NCBI RefSeq assembly: GCF_011305535.1
Contig: NZ_CP049905.1
Location: forward strand, 5,330,001-5,394,000
DNA from: Diaphorobacter sp. HDW4B
GTDB taxonomy: Bacteria; Pseudomonadota; Gammaproteobacteria; Burkholderiales; Burkholderiaceae_C
Length of the DNA stretch: 64,000 nucleotides
Direction: 5' to 3'
A model generated the notes under the pieces. That model did no database searches and was not told where the DNA came from. It saw only the letters and a list, made by a program, of their open reading frames with translations. Made by a program: the position numbers and the translations under genes. Shown in pieces: positions 17,180 through 26,017 of this stretch. The first letter of the stretch is position 1. Every line of letters begins with the position of its first letter.

Positions 17180-19668
17180 CTCTCCCCGATCCCGTCTCCC
17201 GGCTGGACAAGCTGATCGCCTCCACCGCGCGCTGGCTGATCCGATTCAGCGTGCCGATCATCATCCTCACGCTGCTCGCGACCGCGCTGCTGGCAACGTC
17301 CGCCACGCGCACGCATCTGGACCCCGGCTTCAACAAGCTGATCCCCCTGCGCCACGACTACATGGCCGCGTTCCTCAAATATTCCAACACCTTCTCGGGC
17401 GCCAACCGCGTGCTGGTAAGTGTGGAATGGAAGGGCGAAGGCGACATCTACAACAAGGAATTTCTCGATGCGCTGCGTGGGGTGAACGACGAAGTGTTCT
17501 TCACCCCCGGCGTCAATCGGGGGCAGGTCTACTCGCTGTTCACACCGAACGTGAAGTACATCGAGATCACCGAGGAAGGCTATGTGGGCGAGGTGCTGAT
17601 CCCCTCGCGCTTCGAGCCCAACGAGGAAGGCCTCGCGCATGTGCGCTCCAACGTCGCCAAGTCCGGTCAGATCGGCAGCCTTGTCAGCAACGATCTGAAG
17701 TCAGCGATGGTGCGCGCCGACCTGCAGGAGGTCGATCCCAAGACCGGCGAAAAGCTCGACTACCACAAGGTCGCGCAACGCCTTGAAGATATCCGCAAGA
17801 AGTTCGAGAACGAGCACGTCAAGATCCACATCATCGGCTTTGCCAAGGTGCTGGGCGATGTGATGGACGGCCTGTTCACGGTGATGCTGTTCTTCGTGAT
17901 CGCCTTCGTCATCACCGCCGTGCTGCTGCGCTTCTACACGCGCTCGACCAACCTCACCGTCGTGGGTCTGGCCGTGGCGCTGCTGCCGGTGATCTGGCTG
18001 CTGGGCCTGCTGCCGCTCGCGGGCTACGGCATCGATCCGATGTCCATCCTCGTGCCGTTTCTGATCTTCTCCATCGGCGTGTCGCACGCGGTGCAGATGA
18101 CGGGCGCGTGGAAGCACGACGTGCGCGTCGGCCTGTCGCCGCGCCTTGCCGCAGAAAACTCGATCCGCAAGCTCGCGATTCCCGGCACGCTCGCGCTGCT
18201 GACCAACGCGCTGGGCTTCATGGTCATCATGCTGATCGACATCCCCATCGTGCACGAGCTGGGCGTGACCGCCTGCCTTGGCGTGCTGCTGATGATCATC
18301 ACCAACAAAGTCTTCCTGCCCGCCGTGCTCGCGCACCTCAAGCTCGAAGAAGGTGCCAAGGTCGCACCGGTCTACGACGCCAACGGCCGCAACCCGCGCT
18401 GGTGGAAGCTCTCGGCCCTGTCCGAGCCGCGCCCTGCCCTGATCACGCTGGTCATCGCGCTCGTCGTGCTCGCGGGCGGCACCGCTCTTTCACGTGGTCT
18501 GCTGACCGGCGACGTGGGCACCGGCGCGCCCGAGTTGCGCGCCGAATCGCGCTACAACCAGGACAACGACAACATCATCGCCCACTACTCCATCGGCATG
18601 GACGTGCTCTCGGTCTACGCCGAAACTCAGAACGTCGAAGAAGCCTGCGTGGACTGGTCGGTGATGAATGCGGTCGAACGTTTTCAGGCCCGCATGAGCC
18701 GCGTGGACGGCGTGCAGTCGGTCACCACATCCGCCGCACTCGCCAAGATTGCCGCCGCCGGCAACAACGAAGGCAACCCGCGCTGGGCTGCGCTGCAACG
18801 CACCGAAGCCGCACTGCGCTCGGGCATCAAGGTGCTGGTGCCCGACCTCGGCCTGAACACCGAAAGCTGCAAGCTCATCAACATGCAGATCTTCCTGAAG
18901 GACCACGAAGGCGCAACGCTCACGCATGTCGTCAACGAGGTCAAGGCGTTCATCGCCGAAGACAAGACGCCTACGGTGAAGTTCCTGCTCGCAGGCGGCA
19001 ATGCAGGCGTGGCCGCAGCCACCAACGAAGCCGTGGAACACGCCGAAGTGCAGATGCTGGCATCGATCTTCGGCGCGATCACGCTGCTGTGCTGGCTCAC
19101 CTTCCGCAGCTGGCGCGCCGTGCTGTGCATCATCGTGCCGCTGGCCATCGTCTCGATCCTGTGCAACGCGCTGATGGCCGTGCTCGGCATCGGCCTCAAG
19201 GTGCCGACCCTGCCCGTCATCGCGCTCGGCGTGGGCGTGGGCGTGGACTACGGCATCTACCTGTTCGAGAACATGCAACATGCCCTGCGCGACCGCCACA
19301 CCACCTTGCGCGAAGCCTTCTACGAAGCCATGCGCCAGCGCGGCAACGCAGCCATCTTCACCGCGCTGACCATGTCCATCGGCGTGGGCACCTGGGCGTT
19401 CTCGGCACTCAAGTTTCAGGCAGACATGGGCATTCTGCTGGCCTTCATGTTCCTCGTGAACATGTTGGGCGCGATCTTCCTGCTGCCCGCCATGGCCTGC
19501 TGGCTCAACGTGGAAGCCGCCGAAGCCAGGTCCGCAAAGCGCCACGCGCATGACGCGGCAAGCCCTGCGACCACACAGCAACAGCCGAGCACCACCACAG
19601 TGGTCGGCGGAGGTCACATGCCCCAGCCAGAACCCCAAGCAGCCGTGAACGGAAAACTTCCTTCATGA
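17176..19668 (+). CDS. MMPL-family RND transporter
   Basis: 830-residue inner-membrane transporter of the RND superfamily (MMPL/hopanoid-type). TM1 is at about residues 25-45, followed by a large periplasmic domain, a block of five TM helices at about 230-400 (TVMLFFVIAFVITAVLLRFY onward), a second periplasmic domain, and a second block at about 625-790 (MLASIFGAITLLCWLTF, then VGVGVDYGIYLFENM). The GVDYGIYL motif carries the acidic residue of the proton-relay helix. The hydrophilic C-tail ends HMPQPEPQ. It overlaps both its neighbours by four bases, so the three genes form one operon. The cargo may be a hydrophobic acyl or steroid-like compound; that is inference from the catabolic context. 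Confidence 0.9.
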   Translation: MTLPDPVSRLDKLIASTARWLIRFSVPIIILTLLATALLATSATRTHLDPGFNKLIPLRHDYMAAFLKYSNTFSGANRVLVSVEWKGEGDIYNKEFLDALRGVNDEVFFTPGVNRGQVYSLFTPNVKYIEITEEGYVGEVLIPSRFEPNEEGLAHVRSNVAKSGQIGSLVSNDLKSAMVRADLQEVDPKTGEKLDYHKVAQRLEDIRKKFENEHVKIHIIGFAKVLGDVMDGLFTVMLFFVIAFVITAVLLRFYTRSTNLTVVGLAVALLPVIWLLGLLPLAGYGIDPMSILVPFLIFSIGVSHAVQMTGAWKHDVRVGLSPRLAAENSIRKLAIPGTLALLTNALGFMVIMLIDIPIVHELGVTACLGVLLMIITNKVFLPAVLAHLKLEEGAKVAPVYDANGRNPRWWKLSALSEPRPALITLVIALVVLAGGTALSRGLLTGDVGTGAPELRAESRYNQDNDNIIAHYSIGMDVLSVYAETQNVEEACVDWSVMNAVERFQARMSRVDGVQSVTTSAALAKIAAAGNNEGNPRWAALQRTEAALRSGIKVLVPDLGLNTESCKLINMQIFLKDHEGATLTHVVNEVKAFIAEDKTPTVKFLLAGGNAGVAAATNEAVEHAEVQMLASIFGAITLLCWLTFRSWRAVLCIIVPLAIVSILCNALMAVLGIGLKVPTLPVIALGVGVGVDYGIYLFENMQHALRDRHTTLREAFYEAMRQRGNAAIFTALTMSIGVGTWAFSALKFQADMGILLAFMFLVNMLGAIFLLPAMACWLNVEAAEARSAKRHAHDAASPATTQQQPSTTTVVGGGHMPQPEPQAAVNGKLPS

Positions 19669-20126
19669 TGCAAGCAGCACCTTCCTCCATCGAGCAGGTG
19701 CTGCTGGAGCACGCGCTGGCGCAGGTCCTCACCCGCTACGCCACCGTGTGCGACACCCGCAACTACGCGCTGCTGCCGGAGGTCTTCACCGAAGACTGCG
19801 TGACCAACTACGGCGGCTACACGCGCCACGGCATCGCCGCAGTGCACGAGATGATCAGCACGCATCTGGACGGCTGTGGTCCGACACAGCATCTGCTGGG
19901 CAATCTGGAAGTGGACGCCACTTCCGATCCGGCGAATGTGCGCAGCAAGATCCAGGTGCGGGCCGTGCACAAGGGGTTGAACGAACGCTCCAAGCTTCGG
20001 TATGACGCGATCGGGTTCTATGAAGATCTCTGGACACTTACTGCTACTGGTTGGCGCATCCGCGAGCGGCGCATGAAGATGCTGCTGGAGATCGGGGATC
20101 GGTCTGTTTTGCAGCCTGCGGGTTGA
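19665..20126 (+). CDS. SnoaL/NTF2-like small protein
   Basis: 153-residue protein with the SnoaL-4/NTF2 cone fold: LLEHALAQVLTRYATVCDTR, then LLPEVFTEDCVTNYGGYTRHG and the C-terminal GWRIRERRMKMLLEIGD. Members include steroid isomerases, dehydratases and small subunits related to ring-hydroxylating dioxygenases. Activity cannot be fixed from sequence. Last gene of the YCF48-MMPL operon (start overlaps the MMPL stop), followed by a terminator. A longer relative with the same fold is at 53316-53951. Confidence 0.8.
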   Translation: MMQAAPSSIEQVLLEHALAQVLTRYATVCDTRNYALLPEVFTEDCVTNYGGYTRHGIAAVHEMISTHLDGCGPTQHLLGNLEVDATSDPANVRSKIQVRAVHKGLNERSKLRYDAIGFYEDLWTLTATGWRIRERRMKMLLEIGDRSVLQPAG

Positions 20127-20211
20127 CGGCCTCTGCCTGGTTGCAACGCCCGCTCATTGCGCAATGACATTGGCATAGAAACCGATCTTCAGCACTGCAG
20201 CCGTTCTGCCC

Positions 20212-20256
20212 AAAAAACCATCGGTTCCGTCATCGGGGACCGGTGGTTTTTCTTTT
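20212..20256 (+). terminator. Rho-independent terminator after the MMPL operon
   Basis: AAAAACCATCGGTTCC pairs with GGGACCGGTGGTTTTT around a short loop, then TCTTTT. The stem is flanked by A and T runs, so it may work in both directions. Confidence 0.8.
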
Positions 20257-20301
20257 CTGAACCCATGCCGTTCACAAGGGAAAAGAAATAATCAACAAAC
20301 A

Positions 20302-20325
20302 CGAACGATTCTCATTTATTATTTG
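20302..20325 (+). promoter_or_regulatory. Fur-box-like site upstream of the DUF2325-sodA operon
   Basis: A/T-rich CGAACGATTCTCATTTATTA resembles the GATAATGATAATCATTATC consensus in its GATTCTCATT core, roughly 100 bp before the first gene. It is weaker than the sites at 47106 and 48731. Iron repression of a Mn-type sodA operon would fit. Inference only. Confidence 0.45.
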
Positions 20326-20421
20326 TGCATTGGATGAAATGGCTTGAGATGAAAGCCCTTCCATCGCAACTTCATTGGTGGTGCGAGCGGCGTGCCCCAC
20401 AACGTTGGAGGCAAACGCACC

Positions 20422-20931
20422 GTGTCATACAACAAGGAAGAGATTCACCAACTGGTGCTGGAGCATGGCGTGCTTTTGCGCCATTGTGGAAGCTTGCAAG
20501 TACGTTGCACTGACGAAATCGAGGCCCAGGAACGGGAAATCAAACGGCTGCAGGCCGAGCTTCTGCGGGTGCGTGCGCAGGTCATCGTGCGCGACAGCGC
20601 GTTGGCATGGGAGCGCGAAGAGCGCCTGAAGTTGCAGGCCACGTTGGCCAGTTGGCAAGTCCATGGCGCGATGTTCGAGCCGCAAGACACGGCGCCCGAT
20701 GCGGATGCCGATCTGCTCGAACGCAGCCTGCACGCGGCCGACCTCGTCATCTGCCAGACCGGCTGCGTCACACAGGGTTCGTTCTGGCGCGTGGAGGATC
20801 ACTGCAAGCGCACCGGCAAGACCTGCATGCTGGTCGAGCAACCCGACGCCTTGCGCATCGTGCGCATTCACCCATCCGGCAAGACCGAACAGCTTGCGTC
20901 TGCCTCGTGGCACGAAAAGGAAACCTCATGA
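20422..20931 (+). CDS. DUF2325 domain protein
   Basis: About 169 residues. Residues 1-75 are a charged, probably coiled-coil region (IEAQEREIKRLQAELLRVRA); residues of about 95-150 are the DUF2325 domain (ADLVICQTGCVTQGSFWRVE, then HCKRTGKTCMLVEQP) with three conserved Cys and a His that could bind metal or undergo thiol redox. GTG 20422 is chosen because GGAGG lies upstream; an in-frame GTG at 20392 lacks a ribosome site. The stop overlaps the next start (ATGA). Its position ahead of sodA and a ZIP transporter suggests an oxidative-stress or metal-starvation role. Biochemical function is unknown. Confidence 0.82.
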   Translation: MSYNKEEIHQLVLEHGVLLRHCGSLQVRCTDEIEAQEREIKRLQAELLRVRAQVIVRDSALAWEREERLKLQATLASWQVHGAMFEPQDTAPDADADLLERSLHAADLVICQTGCVTQGSFWRVEDHCKRTGKTCMLVEQPDALRIVRIHPSGKTEQLASASWHEKETS

Positions 20932-21410
20932 ATCACAACCAATGGAGTGAACGTTCCGACGACGCCTTGCTCGACGAATGGAAGCGACTCACCAGTGCGG
21001 GCGTCGATGCCCATCGCACGCGTTGTGCGGCACATGCATTGGCTTGGCACGAACAGGCTTTGCGCGTGGCGCACGAGTTGCTTTACAGCGAGGAGGAATC
21101 CAATGTGTCAGACGATGACCGTCTGGCCGCTTTCGTGATTGCGCATCTGAATCTGGCCGAATGCTTCGAAGCATTGGATCAGCCCACATCCGCAGCCGAA
21201 TGCCTGCATTGCGCGCATCACCGAGTTTCCGCGTTGATGCACAACGAGGATGTCTCCGAATCCATGCGCATGGCAGCTTGCAAGCACATTCGCTACACCT
21301 TTTCGGCTTTGAGTGACCATCACGCAGCGCATCGCGAACAGGCCTCCAGCGTCGATGCGCTCTACGACCTCAGCGCACATGCGTCTTCGCATCGCTCGAC
21401 GCTGCACTGA
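20928..21410 (+). CDS. Conserved hypothetical protein of the sodA operon
   Basis: 160 residues, predicted helical and soluble, with several His and Cys (CAAHALAWHEQALRVAHELL, then LNLAECFEALDQPTSAAECL and HHRVSALMHNED). The pattern hints at tetratricopeptide-like helical pairs, but no family is recognised. It is translationally coupled to the DUF2325 gene and precedes sodA by 69 bp, so it very likely works in the same response. Confidence 0.72.
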   Translation: MNHNQWSERSDDALLDEWKRLTSAGVDAHRTRCAAHALAWHEQALRVAHELLYSEEESNVSDDDRLAAFVIAHLNLAECFEALDQPTSAAECLHCAHHRVSALMHNEDVSESMRMAACKHIRYTFSALSDHHAAHREQASSVDALYDLSAHASSHRSTLH

Positions 21411-21479
21411 TCGCAGCGTCAGCACCCAGCCTCTGGATTCTTATTGCACTCAGTTTTCAAACCAACGGAATTTTCATCC

Positions 21480-22106
21480 ATGCCGCATTCCCTTCCGCCA
21501 CTGCCGTATGCCTATGCCGATCTGGAGCCGAATATCGATGCCCAGACCATGGAAATCCACTACGCCAAGCACCATCAGACCTATGTGAACAATCTGAATG
21601 CCGCGTTGGAAGGTACGGAATATGCGGAGTTGCCCGTGGATGCGCTGATCACACGGATCGATGCATTGCCCGAGAAGCTGCGCCTTCCGGTGCGCAACAA
21701 CGGCGGCGGTCATGCCAATCACAGCCTGTTCTGGGCGGTGATGTCGCCCCAAGGCGGCGGCGATCCGGACGGTGATCTGGCGCGCGCCATTCAGACAGAT
21801 CTGGGCGGCATGGATGCCTTCCGCGCTGAATTCACCAAAGCCGCGCTGACCCGTTTCGGCAGCGGTTGGGCCTGGCTCACCGTCACCGCGCAAGGCAAGC
21901 TGGCTGTGGAGAGCAGCGCCAATCAAGACTCTCCGCTCATGCAGGGCATTGCCTCGGGCAACACGCCGATTCTGGGTCTGGATGTCTGGGAGCATGCTTA
22001 CTACCTGAAGTACCAGAACCGCCGACCCGAATACATCGCCGCGTTCTTCAACGTGATCGACTGGCCCGAAGTGGCCCGCCGCCACGCAGCCGCGCTGCCG
22101 GGTTGA
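21480..22106 (+). CDS. sodA: Superoxide dismutase, Mn type
   Basis: Cytoplasmic enzyme converting superoxide to hydrogen peroxide and oxygen; 208 residues, normal for Fe/Mn SODs. Metal ligands visible: His in MEIHYAKHH (about 27), His in [11 protein letters not shown] (about 82), and Asp/His in LDVWEHAYY. The Gly-Gly before HANH and the Gln in NQDSPLM are marks of the Mn rather than Fe subtype. The ATG at 21480 starts the conserved [13 protein letters not shown]. Placed between an unknown gene and a ZIP metal transporter, it fits an iron-starvation switch to a Mn enzyme. Confidence 0.95.
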   Translation: MPHSLPPLPYAYADLEPNIDAQTMEIHYAKHHQTYVNNLNAALEGTEYAELPVDALITRIDALPEKLRLPVRNNGGGHANHSLFWAVMSPQGGGDPDGDLARAIQTDLGGMDAFRAEFTKAALTRFGSGWAWLTVTAQGKLAVESSANQDSPLMQGIASGNTPILGLDVWEHAYYLKYQNRRPEYIAAFFNVIDWPEVARRHAAALPG

Positions 22107-22174
22107 ATGGCAGCGCCGACATTCCAGACCGCGCACGCATTCACACGTCCATGAACCAGAAGAAGGACACCCAC

Positions 22175-23095
22175 ATGCTGATGGAAGATTCATCACTGCA
22201 CACCACGCTTGCTTCGCGCAAGCCGTCCATGCGCCTGCAGACCCGCATCGGTTTTGCCATCTGCGCACTGGGGGTGGTGGCCGTATGTGTGCTGTTCTGG
22301 AATGCCCTGCTCCATCAACAGGCCGCGCGCAGCGCACTCATCGGCGGCAGCGTTGCGGCACTGGCCACCGCCTTGGGCACCCTGCCCGTGCTGTTCGCTC
22401 AACGGCCTTCGGAGCGCGTGCAGGACACGCTGTTCGGGTTTGGCGCAGGCGTGATGCTTGCCGCCTGCGCGTTCTCGCTGGTGATTCCGGCGCTGGAAGC
22501 GGCTCGCCACACTGGTGCGTTCAGCGGCACAGCCTGGGGCGCCGGTGGTGTGGTGGGAGTTGCCATTCTGCTCGGCGGCCTGGCACTCCTCGCGCTGGAC
22601 AGACTTCTGCCGCACGAGCACTTCATCAAAGGCCGCGAAGGCGCATCGGCTCAAAAGCTGCGTCGCACCTGGCTGTTTGTGATCGCCATCATGCTGCACA
22701 ACCTGCCCGAGGGTCTGGCCATCGGCGTGGGCTACGCGGGCAACGAAGGCCTGCGCGCCAATGCGCTGGCCATAGGCATCGCCATTCAGGATGTGCCCGA
22801 AGGCTTTGTGGTGGCCGCAGCGCTGCTCGCCGTGGGATACACACGCGGCTTTGCCGTGCTGCTGGGCATGCTCTCCGGCCTGGTCGAGCCCTTGGGCGCC
22901 GTGGCGGGCGCCATCATGATCCACCAATCGGCCGCCATGCTGCCCTGGGGCCTGGGCTTTGCCGCAGGTGCCATGCTGTTCGTGATCAGCCACGAGATCA
23001 TCCCCGAATCCCACCGCAAAGGCCATGAAGCCTTTGCCACGGCGGGCTTGATGGCGGGATTCGTGATGATGATGGTGCTGGATACGGCGCTGTGA
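22175..23095 (+). CDS. ZIP-family divalent metal transporter
   Basis: 306-residue inner-membrane permease with about eight hydrophobic segments. The metal-site helices are recognisable: IAIMLHNLPEGLAIGVGYAG (HNxPEG in TM4) and AIGIAIQDVPEGFVVAAALL (TM5), plus the HEIIPESHRKGHE segment near the C-terminus. ZIP proteins import Zn, Mn or Fe into the cytoplasm. Here the sodA neighbour suggests Mn supply, which is inference. ATG 22175 is chosen over ATG 22151 because AAGGAC sits 7 bp before it. Convergent with the molybdenum hydroxylase gene at 23136. Confidence 0.88.
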   Translation: MLMEDSSLHTTLASRKPSMRLQTRIGFAICALGVVAVCVLFWNALLHQQAARSALIGGSVAALATALGTLPVLFAQRPSERVQDTLFGFGAGVMLAACAFSLVIPALEAARHTGAFSGTAWGAGGVVGVAILLGGLALLALDRLLPHEHFIKGREGASAQKLRRTWLFVIAIMLHNLPEGLAIGVGYAGNEGLRANALAIGIAIQDVPEGFVVAAALLAVGYTRGFAVLLGMLSGLVEPLGAVAGAIMIHQSAAMLPWGLGFAAGAMLFVISHEIIPESHRKGHEAFATAGLMAGFVMMMVLDTAL

Positions 23096-23135
23096 CGTCT
23101 CACCGCGCACGCACCAGCGACATAGCACATGGCAC

Positions 23136-25406
23136 TCAAGCCAGCTTGAACGGCAACTCCCGAGGCACCTTTCCGGTCAGCTTGGCAATCGCATTCGCGA
23201 ACGCCGGAGCCAGCGGTGGCACGCCGGGCTCGCCCATGCCCGTGGGGGCATCGGCGCTTGGCACGATGTGCACGGCGACTTCGGGCATATCGGTCAGGCG
23301 CGGGACGACGTAGTCACCGAAGTTGCTTTGCTCGACCACGCCGTCCTTGAACGTGATGGCAGCACCTGGCAGGCACATGCCCAGACCCATCAACGCCCCG
23401 CCCTGCACCTGCGCTTCCACGCTTTTCGGGTTCACCGCCAGATTGCAGTGAACGCCTGCGGTCACCTTGTGCAGCTTGGGTGTGCCGTCTTTCACCGATG
23501 CCTCGACGACGTAAGCGACGATGGAGTCGAAGGACTCGTGCACGGCCACACCCCATGCGCGGCCTGCTTCCAGTTGGCGTTTGCCGTAGCCGGATTTTTC
23601 CACTGCGATTTGCAGCGCGGCTTTGTGGCGCGGGTGCTTGTCGCCGAATTGCTGAAGACGATAGGCCACCGGGTCCTGCTTGGCGATGCGGGCGATTTCA
23701 TCGATCAGCGTTTCCATCACGTAGCCCGTGTGGGTCGAGCCCACGCTGCGCCACCAGAGCACGGGGGCGTTCAGATCGGGGTGATGGGCGGACAGGCGCA
23801 TGGGCAGGTCGTAGGGTTCCTTCATGCCTTCGACGGTGGTGGTGTCCACGCCGTTCTTGACCATGAATCCTTCAAACGCCGTGCCCTTGGCGAGCGATTG
23901 GCCGACGATGACGTGGTCCCACGCCACGACCTTGCCGTCCGCGTCGAGTCCGATCTCCGCGCGGTGCACATGCATGGGACGGTAGTAGCCGCCCTTCACA
24001 TCGTCCTCGCGGCTCCAGACCATGCGCACCGGCGCGTCGATGCCCGCAGCGCGCGTGGCCTTGGCGATGTGGCAAGCCTCGGCCACGTAGTCGCTCGAAG
24101 GCGTGGCACGGCGACCGAAACCGCCGCCCGCCATCTGCACGTTCACCCGCACATTCTGCGCGGGCACGCCGAGCACGCGCGCAGCCGTCGCCACTTCCCA
24201 ACCGGGGGCTTGCGTGCCCAGCCACAGCTCGGCCTTGGTCGCAGCGCCCGTGCCGGTGATGCGCACGGTGCAGTTGAGCGGCTCCATAGGCGTGTGGGCG
24301 AGATACGGGAAGACATATTCCGCGCTGATCTTCTGCGCCGCGCCGCTGAGCTTGGAGACATCCGCGTCGTACTTGATCGCGCCGGTCTTCTTCGCAAGTT
24401 CGCGGTACTGCACCAGTTGCTGGGCCGAATCGACCTTGCCGACGCCCGAGCTGTCCCACTCGACCTTCAGCGCATCGCGGCCTTGCTTGGCGGCCCAGTA
24501 GCCGGTCGCGACCACGGCGACGACTTCACCACCGAGCACGCTCGGCACACGCACCACGGCACGCACGCCCTTGATGGCCTTGGCCGCGCTGTCGTCCACG
24601 GACTGCACCTTGCTGCCGAAGACCGGCGGATGCGCGACCACGGCGGTCAGCATGCCGGGCAGATGCATGTCGATGCCATAGGACTGATTGCCGCTCGACT
24701 TGGCGCGCGCGTCGATGCGCCCTGTCGGCTTGCCGATGATGCGGAAATCCTTGGGGTCCTTGAGCGTGACTTGCTGCGGCACGGGCAGTTTCATCGCCGC
24801 TTCGGCGAGTTCGCCGTAGCCGAGCTTTTGGCCGCGTGGACCGATGACTTGGCCCGCTTGTGTACGCAGCGATTGCGCGTCCACACCCCAGCGCTTGGCG
24901 GCTGCTGCCACCAGCATGGCGCGGGTGCGTGCGCCCAGTTCGCGGTATTGCGTGTACGAATTCTTGATGGCCGTGGAGCCACCCGTGAGCCCGAAACCCA
25001 TGACCGGATCGGCATACGCCGGGTCGGCGTTGCCATGCACGCTGCGCACCTTGGACCAGTCGGCATCCAGCTCTTCGGCCAGCACCATGGGCAGGCCGGT
25101 CTGCACGCCCTGACCAAAGTCGAGGCGGTTGATGGTGACGGTGACGGTGCCGTCGCGGTCGATTTTCACGAACGCGGAAGGCTGCTGCGTGGGCTTGAGC
25201 GCGTTGGCGGCAACGGGTGCGTCGCCATCCGTCTTGGCCATCGCGGCCATGGGGAATGCGCCCAGCGCAAAGCCGGATGCGCTCGCCAGCTTGAGAAAGG
25301 TGCGGCGCTCGAACTTGGCGGATTCAGTGTTTTGTCCTGCGGCTTCAACGGCCAGCGAACGCAGGCCTTGCGGCATGTCGGCAAGAATGTGGGAAGGGAT
25401 ATGCAT
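23136..25406 (-). CDS. iorB: Molybdopterin-binding large subunit of IorAB-type aldehyde/isoquinoline oxidoreductase
   Basis: 756-residue catalytic subunit of the xanthine-oxidase family. The N-terminal segment ERRTFLKLASASGFALGAFP is a twin-arginine-like signal, as in other IorB-like membrane-exported enzymes. Molybdenum cofactor motifs follow: FGQGVQTGLPMVLAEELDAD, the QMAGGGFGRR loop, and C-terminal GGALMGLGMCLPGAA with GEPGVPPLAPAFANAI around the active-site Glu. The ATG at 25406 has GGAGAC upstream. It follows the 2Fe-2S subunit by 17 bp. The substrate is an N-heterocycle or aldehyde, not determinable. No cytochrome partner is seen in the window. Confidence 0.88.
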   Translation of the reverse strand: MHIPSHILADMPQGLRSLAVEAAGQNTESAKFERRTFLKLASASGFALGAFPMAAMAKTDGDAPVAANALKPTQQPSAFVKIDRDGTVTVTINRLDFGQGVQTGLPMVLAEELDADWSKVRSVHGNADPAYADPVMGFGLTGGSTAIKNSYTQYRELGARTRAMLVAAAAKRWGVDAQSLRTQAGQVIGPRGQKLGYGELAEAAMKLPVPQQVTLKDPKDFRIIGKPTGRIDARAKSSGNQSYGIDMHLPGMLTAVVAHPPVFGSKVQSVDDSAAKAIKGVRAVVRVPSVLGGEVVAVVATGYWAAKQGRDALKVEWDSSGVGKVDSAQQLVQYRELAKKTGAIKYDADVSKLSGAAQKISAEYVFPYLAHTPMEPLNCTVRITGTGAATKAELWLGTQAPGWEVATAARVLGVPAQNVRVNVQMAGGGFGRRATPSSDYVAEACHIAKATRAAGIDAPVRMVWSREDDVKGGYYRPMHVHRAEIGLDADGKVVAWDHVIVGQSLAKGTAFEGFMVKNGVDTTTVEGMKEPYDLPMRLSAHHPDLNAPVLWWRSVGSTHTGYVMETLIDEIARIAKQDPVAYRLQQFGDKHPRHKAALQIAVEKSGYGKRQLEAGRAWGVAVHESFDSIVAYVVEASVKDGTPKLHKVTAGVHCNLAVNPKSVEAQVQGGALMGLGMCLPGAAITFKDGVVEQSNFGDYVVPRLTDMPEVAVHIVPSADAPTGMGEPGVPPLAPAFANAIAKLTGKVPRELPFKLA

Positions 25407-25423
25407 GTGATGTCTCCCTTGAT

Positions 25424-25885
25424 TCAAGCCAGCGACTTGGCGGCGTCGTGGATGGCCGCGCGGATGCGCACGTACGTTCCGCAGCGGCAGATGTTGCCCG
25501 CCATGGCCGCGTCGATGTCCGCATCGCTGGGCGCGCGGTTGTTCTTGAGCAGCGCGGTGGCGCTCATGATCTGGCCACTCTGGCAGTAGCCGCACTGCGC
25601 CACGTCGTTGCGCACCCAGGCGTCCTCGACGGCCTTGCCCACCTTGTCGGTGGCCTGCGCCTCGATGGTGGTGATCTTCTGTCCTTCCGCCGCCGAGACC
25701 GGCGTGATGCACGAACGGATCGCCTGTCCGTTCAGATGCACGGTGCACGCGCCGCACAGCGCCATGCCGCAGCCGAACTTGGTGCCGGTCATGCCGAGCG
25801 AGTCGCGCAGCGTCCAGAGGATGGGAGTGGCCGGATCGACATCGACCGATGTCGGCTTGCCGTTGAGGTTGAATTTGACGGTCAT
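25424..25885 (-). CDS. iorA: 2Fe-2S small subunit of IorAB-type oxidoreductase
   Basis: 153 residues. The N-terminal plant-type ferredoxin domain has CGMALCGACTVHLNGQAIRSC, and the C-terminal all-alpha domain has CGYCQSGQIM and ICRCGTYVRI, giving the two [2Fe-2S] clusters that pass electrons from the molybdenum site. ATG 25885 begins the conserved VKFNLNGKPTSVDVD. It is divergent from the LysR gene with 132 bp between, which makes LysR control likely. Confidence 0.92.
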   Translation of the reverse strand: MTVKFNLNGKPTSVDVDPATPILWTLRDSLGMTGTKFGCGMALCGACTVHLNGQAIRSCITPVSAAEGQKITTIEAQATDKVGKAVEDAWVRNDVAQCGYCQSGQIMSATALLKNNRAPSDADIDAAMAGNICRCGTYVRIRAAIHDAAKSLA

Positions 25886-26017
25886 GGAGCGGTTCAATCG
25901 TGGTGGGTTTTGTCGTTGTGCAGAGCCATGCTCAGCATGGTCCCGGCACAGTGTGCAACAGGGCAAGCCAAAGAAAAAGCTACCCAATCTATCTAAGTTA
26001 TTAAGTTTTACTTAAAA

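Noticed and set aside
18108-19638. Long frames in other phases of the MMPL gene, including a minus-strand 382-codon frame
   Set aside because: Arg/His-rich shadows of a high-GC transporter gene with intact TM architecture.
23268-25589. 773-codon plus-strand frame opposite iorB
   Set aside because: Antisense shadow; iorB has full molybdopterin motifs and a leader peptide.
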